Assembly: GCF_000717245.1 (NCBI RefSeq)
Contig: NZ_JNYQ01000004.1
Location: 930,001 to 994,000, forward strand
Source of the DNA: Kitasatospora papulosa
GTDB taxonomy: Bacteria > Actinomycetota > Actinomycetes > Streptomycetales > Streptomycetaceae
Length of the DNA stretch: 64,000 nt
Direction: 5' to 3'
Shown: in pieces, positions 10,589-18,888 of the stretch
Layout of the letters: each line of letters begins with the position of its first letter
How positions within the stretch are numbered: position 1 is the first letter of the stretch
The notes under the pieces: model-generated
Told to the model about the DNA's origin: nothing
What the model saw: only the letters and a program-made list of their open reading frames with translations
Database searches by the model: none
Translations under genes and position numbers: made by a program

Positions 10589-12253
10589 TTACCGAACGAA
10601 CACTCCGGCCTGGCCGGCCAGGTCCAGGAAGTACTGGGGGGCCAGGCCGAGCACCAGGGTCACGGCGACCCCGACCGCGATCGTGGTCATCGTCAGCGGG
10701 GACGGGACGGCGACCGTGGGGCCGTCCGCCTTCGGCTCGCTGAAGAACATCAGGACGATGACCCGGATGTAGAAGAACGCGGCGATGGCCGACGAGATCA
10801 CACCGACCACGACGAGCCCGCTCGCCCCGCCGTCCGCCGCCGCCTTGAAGACGGCGAACTTGCCGGAGAAGCCCGAGGTGAGCGGGATACCGGCGAAGGA
10901 CAGCAGGAACACGGCGAAGACCGCCGCGGTGAGCGGCGAGCGCCGGCCGAGGCCGGCCCACTTCGACAGGTGGGTCGCCTCGCCGCCCGCGTCCCGCACC
11001 AGGGTCACGACGGCGAAGGCGCCGACGGTCACGAAGGAGTACACGCCCAGGTAGAAGAGGACGGACGAGATGCCCTCGGGGCTGGCCGCGATGACGCCGG
11101 CGAGGATGAAACCGGCATGGGCGATCGAGGAGTAGGCCAGGAGCCGCTTGATGTCGGTCTGGGTGATCGCGACGATCGCCCCGCCCAGCATCGTGACGAT
11201 CGCGACGCCCCACATGACGGGGCGCAGATCCCAGGTGAGGCCGGGCAGCACCACGTAGAGCAGGCGCAGCAGCGCGCCGAAGGCGGCGACCTTGGTGGCC
11301 GCGGCCATGAAGCCGGTGACCGGGGTCGGGGCGCCCTGGTAGACGTCCGGGGTCCACATGTGGAACGGGACCGCGCCGACCTTGAAGAGCAGGCCCATGA
11401 GGATCATCGCCCCGCCGATCAGCAGCAGCGCGTCGTTGCCCATGGTGGAGGCGAGCGCCGGGTCGATCTGCTGGACGCTGCCGTCGACGACGTTCGCGAT
11501 GCCCGCGTACGAGACGGTGCCCGCGTATCCGTAGAGCAGGGCGATCCCGAAGAGCAGGAAGGCCGAGGAGAACGCCCCGAGCAGGAAGTACTTCACGGCC
11601 GCCTCCTGTGACATCAGCCGCTTGCGGCGGGCGACGGCACACAGGAGGTAGAGCGGGAGGGAGAAGACCTCGAGCGCGATGAAGAGCGTCAGCAGGTCGT
11701 TGGCCGCCGGGAAGACCAGCATGCCCGCCACGGAGAAGAGGGCCAGCGGGAAGACCTCGGTCGTGGTGAACCCGGCCTTGACCGCGGCCTTCTCGCCGTC
11801 GCTGCCCGGTACCGAACCCGCCTGGGCGGCGAAGGAGTCCACCCGGGTGCCGTGCGAGGCCGGGTCGAGGCGCCGCTCGGCGAAGGTGAACACGGAGACC
11901 ACCGAGACGAGCAGGATGGTGCCCTGGAGGAACAGGGCGGGACCGTCGACGGCGACGGCGCCCATCGCGGCGATGTGCGCGTTCTTCGTGGCGTATCCGT
12001 CGGCGGCGAGCCCGATCACCGCGGCGAACGCCGCCGCGATCGCGACGACCGTCAGGAACACCTGGGTGGTGTAGCGGGCCCGTCGCGGGACGAACGCCTC
12101 CACCAGGATTCCGAGGACGGCGGCCCCGACCACGATCAGGACGGGTGCCAGTTGGGCGTACTCGATGGTCGGTGCGGTGAACCTGTCGCCCGGCGCGGCC
12201 GTCGTCACCTCGCCCGCCGTCGTCCACAGGCTGTGGACAGCTGTTGCGCTCAC
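10589..12253 (-). CDS. nuoN: NADH-quinone oxidoreductase subunit N
   Basis: The 554-aa antiporter-like membrane subunit of complex I has about 14 transmembrane helices. Conserved proton-path residues lie in the LFKVGAVPFHMWTPDVYQGAPTPVTG block, and QTDIKRLLAYSSIAHAGF carries the lysine of the antiporter family. It is one of three Mrp-type proton-pumping subunits. The GTG start at 12251-12253 overlaps the nuoM stop by 4 nt. A Gly/Ala-rich loop between helices (about residues 125-150) is longer than in E. coli. It is the last gene of the operon. Confidence 0.95.
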   Translation of the reverse strand: MSATAVHSLWTTAGEVTTAAPGDRFTAPTIEYAQLAPVLIVVGAAVLGILVEAFVPRRARYTTQVFLTVVAIAAAFAAVIGLAADGYATKNAHIAAMGAVAVDGPALFLQGTILLVSVVSVFTFAERRLDPASHGTRVDSFAAQAGSVPGSDGEKAAVKAGFTTTEVFPLALFSVAGMLVFPAANDLLTLFIALEVFSLPLYLLCAVARRKRLMSQEAAVKYFLLGAFSSAFLLFGIALLYGYAGTVSYAGIANVVDGSVQQIDPALASTMGNDALLLIGGAMILMGLLFKVGAVPFHMWTPDVYQGAPTPVTGFMAAATKVAAFGALLRLLYVVLPGLTWDLRPVMWGVAIVTMLGGAIVAITQTDIKRLLAYSSIAHAGFILAGVIAASPEGISSVLFYLGVYSFVTVGAFAVVTLVRDAGGEATHLSKWAGLGRRSPLTAAVFAVFLLSFAGIPLTSGFSGKFAVFKAAADGGASGLVVVGVISSAIAAFFYIRVIVLMFFSEPKADGPTVAVPSPLTMTTIAVGVAVTLVLGLAPQYFLDLAGQAGVFVR

Positions 12254-13821
12254 TTGGCGGCCTCCACCTCGGGCTGGGGGTCCTTCTTCTGTACGTCGTG
12301 CATGGTGTGCTGGACCGCAGGGTTGACCACCTCGGTCAGCGGCTGCGGGAAGACACCCAGGAAGATCAGCAGGGCGATCAGCGGAAGGGCCACCGCCAGC
12401 TCACGGACCTTGAGGTCGGGCATGCCTCCGATGCCCTCCCTGACCGGTCCCGTCATCGTCCGCTGGTAGAGGACGAGGACGTACAGCGCGGCGAGCACGA
12501 TGCCCACCGTGGCGATGATGCCGACCACCGGATACGCGCTGAACGCGCCCACCAGGACGAGGAACTCACTGACGAACGGGGCGAGACCGGGCAGCGAGAG
12601 CGTCGCCAGTCCGCCGACGAGGAAGGTCCCCGCCAGGACGGGGGCCACCTTCTGCACCCCGCCGTAGTCCGCGATGAGACGCGAGCCCCGCCGGGTGATC
12701 AGGAAGCCGGCGACCAGCATCAGCGCGGCCGTCGAGAGCCCGTGGTTGACCATGTAGAGCGTGGCGCCCGACTGGCCCTGGCTGGTCATCGCGAAGATGC
12801 CGAGCACGATGAAGCCGAAGTGCGAGATCGACGCGTAGGCGATGAGCCGTTTGATGTCGCGCTGGCCGACGGCGAGCAGGGCGCCGTAGACGATGGAGAT
12901 CAGCGCCAGGACCAGGATCACCGGCGTCGCCCACTTGCTGGCCTCCGGGAACAGCTGGAGGCAGAAGCGGAGCATCGCGAAGGTGCCGACCTTGTCGACG
13001 ACCGCGGTGATCAGGACGGCCACCGGGGTGGTCGCCTCCCCCATGGCGTTCGGCAGCCAGGTGTGCAGCGGCCAGAGAGGGGCCTTCACCGCGAAGGCGA
13101 AGAAGAACCCGAGGAAGAGCCACCGCTCGGTGGAGGTCGCCATGTCCAGCGAGCCGTTGGCCCGCGCCTCGGCGATCTCCGAGAGCGAGAAGCTCCCCGC
13201 GACGACGTAGAGCCCGATGACGGCGGCCAGCATGATGAGCCCGCCGGCCAGGTTGTAGAGGAGGAACTTCACCGCGGCGTAGCTGCGCTGCGCCGCCGCG
13301 TTCTCGTCGCTGCCCGAGTGCGCCCGGTCCCCGAAGCCCCCGATGAGGAAGTACATCGGGATGAGCATGGCTTCGAAGAGGATGTAGAAGAGGAAGACGT
13401 CGGTGGCCACGAAGGAGAGGATCACCATCGCTTCCACCATGAGGATCAGGGCGAAGAAGCCCTGGGTGGGGCGCCAGCGGCTGGAGTTCGTCTCCAGGAC
13501 GTCGGCGTCGTGCCAGCCGGCCAGGATCACGAACGGGATCAGCAGGGCGGTGAGCGCGAGGAGCGCCACCCCGATGCCGTCGACGCCGAGTTCGTAGCGG
13601 ACGCCGAAGTCCTTGATCCAGGCGTGCGATTCGGTGAGCTGGTAGCGGTCGCCGCCCGGTTCGAAGCGGGCGAACACGATGCCGGCCAGGACGAGCGTCG
13701 CCAGCGAGACGGCCAGGGCGAGCCACTTGGCCGCCGTGCGCCGGGCCGCGGGGACGGCGGCGGTGGCGATCGCGCCGATCGCCGGGAGCGCCGCCGTCGC
13801 TGTCAGGAGGGGAAAGGACAT
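12250..13821 (-). CDS. nuoM: NADH-quinone oxidoreductase subunit M
   Basis: The 523-aa antiporter-like membrane subunit has family motifs VEAMVILSFVATDVFLFYILFE, with the conserved Glu of helix 5. KAPLWPLHTWLPNAMGEATTP and GQRDIKRLIAYASISHFGF carry the broken-helix lysines. It couples quinone reduction to proton translocation in complex I. It starts at ATG 13819-13821 with an AGG-rich region upstream, 4 nt after nuoL. The C-terminus ends in a short charged cytoplasmic tail. Confidence 0.95.
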   Translation of the reverse strand: MSFPLLTATAALPAIGAIATAAVPAARRTAAKWLALAVSLATLVLAGIVFARFEPGGDRYQLTESHAWIKDFGVRYELGVDGIGVALLALTALLIPFVILAGWHDADVLETNSSRWRPTQGFFALILMVEAMVILSFVATDVFLFYILFEAMLIPMYFLIGGFGDRAHSGSDENAAAQRSYAAVKFLLYNLAGGLIMLAAVIGLYVVAGSFSLSEIAEARANGSLDMATSTERWLFLGFFFAFAVKAPLWPLHTWLPNAMGEATTPVAVLITAVVDKVGTFAMLRFCLQLFPEASKWATPVILVLALISIVYGALLAVGQRDIKRLIAYASISHFGFIVLGIFAMTSQGQSGATLYMVNHGLSTAALMLVAGFLITRRGSRLIADYGGVQKVAPVLAGTFLVGGLATLSLPGLAPFVSEFLVLVGAFSAYPVVGIIATVGIVLAALYVLVLYQRTMTGPVREGIGGMPDLKVRELAVALPLIALLIFLGVFPQPLTEVVNPAVQHTMHDVQKKDPQPEVEAAK

Positions 13822-13825
13822 GGGA

Positions 13826-15721
13826 TCAGACCGCCCTCATCAGCAGGGTCGCGGCGATGAGGACCGCCGCACCGCCGAACATCGAGACCGCGTAGGAGCG
13901 GGCGTAGCCGTTCTGCAGCTTGCGCAGCCGGCCGGAGAGCCCGCCCATCGAGGCGGCCGTGCCGTTGACGACACCGTCGACCAGGGTGTGGTCGACGTAG
14001 ACCAGGGAGCGGGTGAGGTGTTCGCCGCCGCGGACCAGGACCACGTGGTTGAAGTCGTCCTGGAGGAGGTCGCGGCGGGCGGCCCTGGTGAGCAGGGAGC
14101 CGCGCGGGGCGACCGCGGGGACGGGCCTGCGCCCGTACATCGCCCAGGCGATGGCGACACCGATGACGAGCACCACCATGGTGGCGGCGGTGACGGTGGC
14201 CGCGCTGACCGGGGCGTGTCCGTGGTCGTGGCCGGTGACGGGCTCCAGCCAGTGCAGGAAGCGGTCGCCGAGGGAGAAGAAGCCTCCGGCGAAGACCGAC
14301 CCGAAGGCCAGCACGATCATCGGGATCGTCATGGACTTCGGCGACTCGTGCGGGTGCGGCTCGTGGCCCTCGGCGTCCGGCTGCCAGCGCTTCTCCCCGA
14401 AGAACGTCATCAGCATCACGCGCGTCATGTAGAACGCGGTGATCGCGGCGCCCAGCAGGGTGACGGAGCCGAGGATCCAGCCCTCGGTGCCGCCCTTGGC
14501 GAAGGCCGCCTCGATGATCATGTCCTTGGAGAAGAAGCCGGACAGGCCGGGGAAGCCGATGATCGCGAGGTACCCGAGGCCGAAGGTGACGAAGGTGACC
14601 GGCATGAACTTCCGCAGGCCGCCGTACCTCCGCATGTCCACCTCGTCGTTCATGCCGTGCATGACCGAACCGGCGCCGAGGAAGAGCCCGGCCTTGAAGA
14701 AGCCGTGCGTCACCAGGTGCATGATCGCGAAGACGTAGCCGATGGGGCCGAGGCCCGCGGCGAGGATCATGTAGCCGATCTGCGACATCGTCGAGCCGGC
14801 GAGGGCCTTCTTGATGTCGTCCTTCGCGCAACCGACGATCGCACCGAAGAGGAGCGTGACGGCTCCGACCACCACGACGACCAGCTGCGCGTCGGGCGCC
14901 CCGTTGAAGACCGCTCCGGAGCGGACGATGAGGTAGACGCCCGCGGTCACCATGGTCGCGGCGTGGATGAGGGCGGAGACCGGGGTCGGGCCCTCCATCG
15001 CGTCACCGAGCCAGGACTGCAGCGGCACCTGGGCCGACTTGCCGCAGGCGGCGAGGAGCAGCATCAGGCCGATCGCGGTGAGCTTGCCCTCGCTCGTGTC
15101 GCCGGTGGCCTCGAAGACGGGCCCGAAGGCGAAGGTGCCGAAGGTGGTGAACATCAGCATGATCGCGATGGACAGGCCGATGTCACCGACCCGGTTGACC
15201 AGGAAGGCCTTCTTGGCGGCGGTGGCAGCGCTGGGCTTGTGCTGCCAGAAGCCGATGAGCAGGTACGACGCCAGACCGACGCCCTCCCACCCGACGTACA
15301 GCAGGAGGTAGTTGTCGGCGATGACCAGGATGAGCATCGCCGCGAGGAAGAGGTTCAGGTAGCCGAAGAAACGGCGTCGCCGCTCGTCGTGCTCCATGTA
15401 CCCGATGGAGTAGATGTGGATCAGCGTGCCCACACCCGTGATCAGCAGGACGAACGTCATCGACAACTGGTCGAGCTGGAAGGCCACGTCGGCCTGGAAC
15501 CCCTCGACGGGGATCCAGCTGTACAGGTGCTGGCGCAGGGTGCGGTCCTCGGCCCCCTTGCCCAGCATGTCGGTGAACAGCACCGCGCCGACGACGAACG
15601 ACGCGGCGGCGAGCACCGTGCCGATCCAGTGTCCGGCCCGGTCGAGCCGGCGTCCGCCGCAGAGCAGGACCGCCGCTCCGAGCAGGGGCGCCGCGACCAG
15701 CAGCGCAATCAGGTTTTCCAC
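13826..15721 (-). CDS. nuoL: NADH-quinone oxidoreductase subunit L
   Basis: The 631-aa distal antiporter-like membrane subunit of complex I shows the typical YVGWEGVGLASYLLIGFW, KSAQVPLQSWLGDAMEGPTPVSALIHAATMV and CAKDDIKKALAGSTMSQIGYM blocks. The C-terminal extension corresponds to the lateral helix and final transmembrane helices. The start is GTG 15719-15721, 12 nt after nuoK. A histidine-rich loop (EGHEPHPHESPKS) lies between two C-terminal helices. Confidence 0.95.
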   Translation of the reverse strand: MENLIALLVAAPLLGAAVLLCGGRRLDRAGHWIGTVLAAASFVVGAVLFTDMLGKGAEDRTLRQHLYSWIPVEGFQADVAFQLDQLSMTFVLLITGVGTLIHIYSIGYMEHDERRRRFFGYLNLFLAAMLILVIADNYLLLYVGWEGVGLASYLLIGFWQHKPSAATAAKKAFLVNRVGDIGLSIAIMLMFTTFGTFAFGPVFEATGDTSEGKLTAIGLMLLLAACGKSAQVPLQSWLGDAMEGPTPVSALIHAATMVTAGVYLIVRSGAVFNGAPDAQLVVVVVGAVTLLFGAIVGCAKDDIKKALAGSTMSQIGYMILAAGLGPIGYVFAIMHLVTHGFFKAGLFLGAGSVMHGMNDEVDMRRYGGLRKFMPVTFVTFGLGYLAIIGFPGLSGFFSKDMIIEAAFAKGGTEGWILGSVTLLGAAITAFYMTRVMLMTFFGEKRWQPDAEGHEPHPHESPKSMTIPMIVLAFGSVFAGGFFSLGDRFLHWLEPVTGHDHGHAPVSAATVTAATMVVLVIGVAIAWAMYGRRPVPAVAPRGSLLTRAARRDLLQDDFNHVVLVRGGEHLTRSLVYVDHTLVDGVVNGTAASMGGLSGRLRKLQNGYARSYAVSMFGGAAVLIAATLLMRAV

Positions 15722-15733
15722 GATTCCGACCCC

Positions 15734-16033
15734 TTACAGCTTCATCAGGCTGGCGTCGTCGACCGAGGCCGAGTGGCGGGAGCGGAAGAGCGACACGATG
15801 ATCGCGAGCCCGATGACGACCTCCGCGGCGGCCACGACCATCGTGAAGAACGCGATGATCTGGCCGTCGAGGTTGCCGTGCATCCGGGAGAACGCGACGA
15901 GCGTGAGGTTGCAGGCGTTGAGCATCAGCTCGACGCACATGAACACCACGATCGCGTTCCGCCTGATCAGCACACCGGAGGCGCCGATCGTGAACAAAAG
16001 GGCCGCGAGGTAGAGGTAGTTGACCGGATTCAC
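15734..16033 (-). CDS. nuoK: NADH-quinone oxidoreductase subunit K
   Basis: The 99-aa three-helix membrane subunit has the normal NuoK length. It carries the conserved membrane glutamates: one in helix 2 (VVFMCVELMLNACNL) and one in helix 3 (VAAAEVVIGLAI). These form part of the central hydrophilic axis. The GTG start overlaps the nuoJ stop by 4 nt. Confidence 0.95.
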   Translation of the reverse strand: MNPVNYLYLAALLFTIGASGVLIRRNAIVVFMCVELMLNACNLTLVAFSRMHGNLDGQIIAFFTMVVAAAEVVIGLAIIVSLFRSRHSASVDDASLMKL

Positions 16034-16884
16034 TTGGCGACCTCCTCCTCTTCTTCCGCATGGTCACGGGCTGGTCCGCGGTCACGGCCGAGCCGCTCCC
16101 CGGAGCGCTGTTCCAGCGCCTTGAGCTCGGCGAGCGAGTCGCCGGACACGTCGCGGATCTGGCCGCGCTGCCGCAGCGTCCGCATCACGGTGAGCTCGGA
16201 CGGGGTGCCGTCCGGGAGCAGTCCCGCGATGTCCACGGCGTTGTGCCGGGCGTAGACACCGGGCGCCGGCAGGGGCGGCAGATGGCTGCTGCGCACCCGC
16301 TCCTGCGAGAGCTCGCGCTGCGTCTTGGCGCGTTCGGTGCGCTCGCGGTGCGTGAGCAGCATCGCGCCGACGGTCGCCGTGATCAGCAGGGCGCCGGTGA
16401 TCTCGAACGCGAAGACGTACTTGGTGAAGATGAGGTTGGCGAGGCCCTCGACGTTTCCGCCGTGCTGCGCGTTCGCCGCCCCCAGGCCGTTGAAGGACTG
16501 GAGGGACGCCTGTCCGATCCCGGCGATCAGCAGGATGCCGAAGCCGAGTCCGCAGGCGGCGGCCAGCCAGCGCTGGCCCTTGAGGGTCTCCTTCAGCGAG
16601 TCCGCCGCCGTGACGCCGACGAGCATGACCACGAAGAGGAACAGCATCATGATTGCGCCGGTGTAGACGACGACCTGGACGATGCCCAGGAAGTAGGCGC
16701 CGTTGGCGAGGTAGAAGACCGCCAGCACGATCATGGTGCCGGCGAGCGACAGCGCGCTGTGCACCGCCTTCTTCATCAGGACGGTGGAGAGGGCGCCGAC
16801 GACGGCGACGGTGCCGAGGATCCAGAACTGGACGGCCTCGCCGGTCGAGGTCGTGGTGGCCGCTGCGGCCAGGGCGGCGGTCAT
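16030..16884 (-). CDS. nuoJ: NADH-quinone oxidoreductase subunit J (long form)
   Basis: The 284-aa membrane subunit has five predicted helices, including the pi-bulge helix region (GIVQVVVYTGAIMMLFLFVVML) important for coupling. E. coli NuoJ is about 184 aa. Here a hydrophilic C-terminal extension of roughly 100 residues follows the last helix and ends in a run of glutamates (EEEEEVAK). ATG 16882-16884 overlaps the nuoI stop (ATGA); the longer open frame is shadow. Its position after nuoI and before nuoK is canonical. Confidence 0.94.
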   Translation of the reverse strand: MTAALAAAATTTSTGEAVQFWILGTVAVVGALSTVLMKKAVHSALSLAGTMIVLAVFYLANGAYFLGIVQVVVYTGAIMMLFLFVVMLVGVTAADSLKETLKGQRWLAAACGLGFGILLIAGIGQASLQSFNGLGAANAQHGGNVEGLANLIFTKYVFAFEITGALLITATVGAMLLTHRERTERAKTQRELSQERVRSSHLPPLPAPGVYARHNAVDIAGLLPDGTPSELTVMRTLRQRGQIRDVSGDSLAELKALEQRSGERLGRDRGPARDHAEEEEEVAK

Positions 16885-17477
16885 GCGTCCACCCCCTTGT
16901 CCGCTTCTCCCTTGGAGACGGCGGCCTGACGCTCCGTGCCGGGAGCCGCCTCGGTCACCAGACCGCGGTAGTAGTCCTGTTCGTCCATGCCGGGGAAGAT
17001 CGCGTGCGGGCTGTCGACCATGCCTTCCTCCAGGCCCGCGAGCAGCTCGTCCTTGGTGTAGATGAGGCTCTCGCGGGTGGTGTTGGCGAGCTCGAACTCG
17101 TTGGTCATCGTCAGCGCCCGGGTGGGGCAGGCCTCGATGCAGAGCCCGCACAGGATGCAGCGTGCGTAGTTGATCTGGTAGACGCGGCCGTAGCGTTCGC
17201 CCGGGGAGTAGCGCTCCTCGTCCGTGTTGTCCGCGCCCTCGACGTAGATCGCGTCCGCCGGACACGCCCAGGCGCAGAGCTCGCAGCCGACGCACTTCTC
17301 CAGTCCGTCGGGATGACGGTTGAGCTGGTGCCGGCCGTGGAAGCGCGGCGCCGTCACCTTCTGCGTCTCCGGGTACTGCTCGGTCAGCCGCTTCTTGAAC
17401 ATGGCCTTGAAGGTCACGCCGAAGCCGGCCACAGGATTCTGGAACTTCTCCCCTGAGGGTTCTGACGACTCAGACAC
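16881..17477 (-). CDS. nuoI: NADH-quinone oxidoreductase subunit I
   Basis: The 198-aa peripheral-arm subunit binds two [4Fe-4S] clusters (N6a, N6b) through CVGCELCAWACP and CILCGLCIEACP. It passes electrons from NuoG towards N2 in NuoB. The start is taken as GTG 17475-17477 because an AGGGAGG lies 6 nt upstream and the protein then begins SESSEPSGEKFQNPVAGFGV; the longer frame inside nuoH lacks support. Its start lies inside the last codons of nuoH (8-nt overlap). The C-terminus has a 40-residue actinobacterial tail beyond the clusters. Confidence 0.94.
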   Translation of the reverse strand: MSESSEPSGEKFQNPVAGFGVTFKAMFKKRLTEQYPETQKVTAPRFHGRHQLNRHPDGLEKCVGCELCAWACPADAIYVEGADNTDEERYSPGERYGRVYQINYARCILCGLCIEACPTRALTMTNEFELANTTRESLIYTKDELLAGLEEGMVDSPHAIFPGMDEQDYYRGLVTEAAPGTERQAAVSKGEADKGVDA

Positions 17478-18888
17478 CGTCGGCCTCCCTTCCGTCACTC
17501 GAACTTCCCGCACTCGCATGGTCGTCACTCTGAGTATCCGGTCCGCCACTGACAACGAGCTCGCGCTCGCGTCGCGGACTGCGGCGCGGCACCGGCGGCA
17601 GGGTCTGGCCGGGCAGCGGCGGCACGGGGAATCCGCCCGCCATCGGGTCGAACGCCGGCTCCGGACCGGCCGCCTCCTCGGCGGCCTTGGCCCTGCGGTC
17701 CCGGAAGGTGTCCGCGACGAAGGAGATCAGCAGGACGGCGATGACGGCTCCCGCGACGTACAGCAGGATCTTGGAGTAGTCGTAGCCCTCGTTGTTCAGC
17801 GCCCTGACGGTGGCGACCAGCATGAGCCAGACCACGGAGACCGGGATCAGGACCTTCCAGCCGAGCTTCATCAGCTGGTCGTAGCGGACGCGGGGCAGCG
17901 TGCCGCGCAGCCAGATGAAGAAGAAGAGGAGGAGCTGCACCTTGATCACGAACCAGAGCAGCGGCCACCAGCCGTGGTTGGCGCCCTCCCAGAAGGTGCT
18001 GATCGGGTACGGGGCCCGCCAGCCGCCCAGGAAGAGGGTCACGGAGACCGCGGAGACCGTCACCATGTTGACGTACTCGGCGAGCATGAACATCGCGAAC
18101 TTGATCGAGGAGTACTCGGTGTTGAAGCCGCCGACCAGGTCGCCCTCGGACTCCGGCATGTCGAACGGCGCCCGGTTGGTCTCCCCGACCATCGTGACGA
18201 CGTAGATGATGAAGGAGACCGGCAGCAGCAGGACGAACCAGCGGTCCTGCTGCGCCGCGACGATCTCCGAGGTCGACATCGAACCGGAGTAGAGGAACAC
18301 CGAGGCGAAGGCGGCGCCCATCGCGATCTCGTAACTGATCATCTGGGCGCAGGAGCGCAGACCGCCGAGCAGCGGGTACGTCGATCCGGAGGACCAGCCG
18401 GCCAGCACGATGCCGTAGATGCCGACGGAGGCGACCGCGAGGATGTACAGCATCGCGATCGGCAGGTCGGTCAGCTGCATCGTCGTGCGCTGGCCGAAGA
18501 TCGAGACCTCGTTGCCGGCCGGGCCGAACGGGATCACCGCGATCGCCATGAACGCCGGGGCGGCGGCCACGATCGGGGCCAGGATGTAGACGACCTTGTC
18601 GGCGCGCTTGACGACGACGTCTTCCTTCAGCATCAGCTTGATGCCGTCGGCGAGCGACTGGAGCATGCCCCAGGGGCCGTGCCGGTTGGGGCCGATGCGC
18701 AGCTGCATCCAGGCGACGACCTTGCGCTCCCACACGATGGAGAAGAGCACGGTCACCATCAGGAACGCGAAGCAGAACACCGCCTTGACGACGACGAGCC
18801 ACCAGGGGTCGGTGCCGAACATCGAGAGGTCCTCGGCCGCGAGGACGGTCCCCCCCGGTGCCGTGGCGAATTGGGCGAGGCCGGTCAC
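17470..18888 (-). CDS. nuoH: NADH-quinone oxidoreductase subunit H (with C-terminal extension)
   Basis: The 472-aa membrane subunit forms much of the quinone-access tunnel. Key blocks are ERKVVAWMQLRIGPNRHGPWG (conserved first loop) and GETNRAPFDMPESEGDLVGG followed by FNTEYSS. The E. coli protein has 325 residues. Part of the excess here is a Pro/Ser/Arg-rich tail of about 70 residues after the last helix. GTG 18886-18888 overlaps the nuoG stop. No iron-sulfur motif is expected or seen. Confidence 0.95.
   Translation of the reverse strand: MTGLAQFATAPGGTVLAAEDLSMFGTDPWWLVVVKAVFCFAFLMVTVLFSIVWERKVVAWMQLRIGPNRHGPWGMLQSLADGIKLMLKEDVVVKRADKVVYILAPIVAAAPAFMAIAVIPFGPAGNEVSIFGQRTTMQLTDLPIAMLYILAVASVGIYGIVLAGWSSGSTYPLLGGLRSCAQMISYEIAMGAAFASVFLYSGSMSTSEIVAAQQDRWFVLLLPVSFIIYVVTMVGETNRAPFDMPESEGDLVGGFNTEYSSIKFAMFMLAEYVNMVTVSAVSVTLFLGGWRAPYPISTFWEGANHGWWPLLWFVIKVQLLLFFFIWLRGTLPRVRYDQLMKLGWKVLIPVSVVWLMLVATVRALNNEGYDYSKILLYVAGAVIAVLLISFVADTFRDRRAKAAEEAAGPEPAFDPMAGGFPVPPLPGQTLPPVPRRSPRRERELVVSGGPDTQSDDHASAGSSSDGREADGV

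Noticed and set aside
12221..12240. Inverted DnaA-box-like words (CGTCCACA and TGTGGACAG) at the nuoN start
   Set aside because: They encode the conserved early NuoN residues (VHSLWTT), so the similarity is explained by coding sequence.
13679..16255. Long plus-strand frames across the nuo operon
   Set aside because: They are antisense to nuoL/nuoM/nuoK with repetitive Asp/His/Glu/Gly/Arg composition, and the minus strand encodes clear complex I subunits there.
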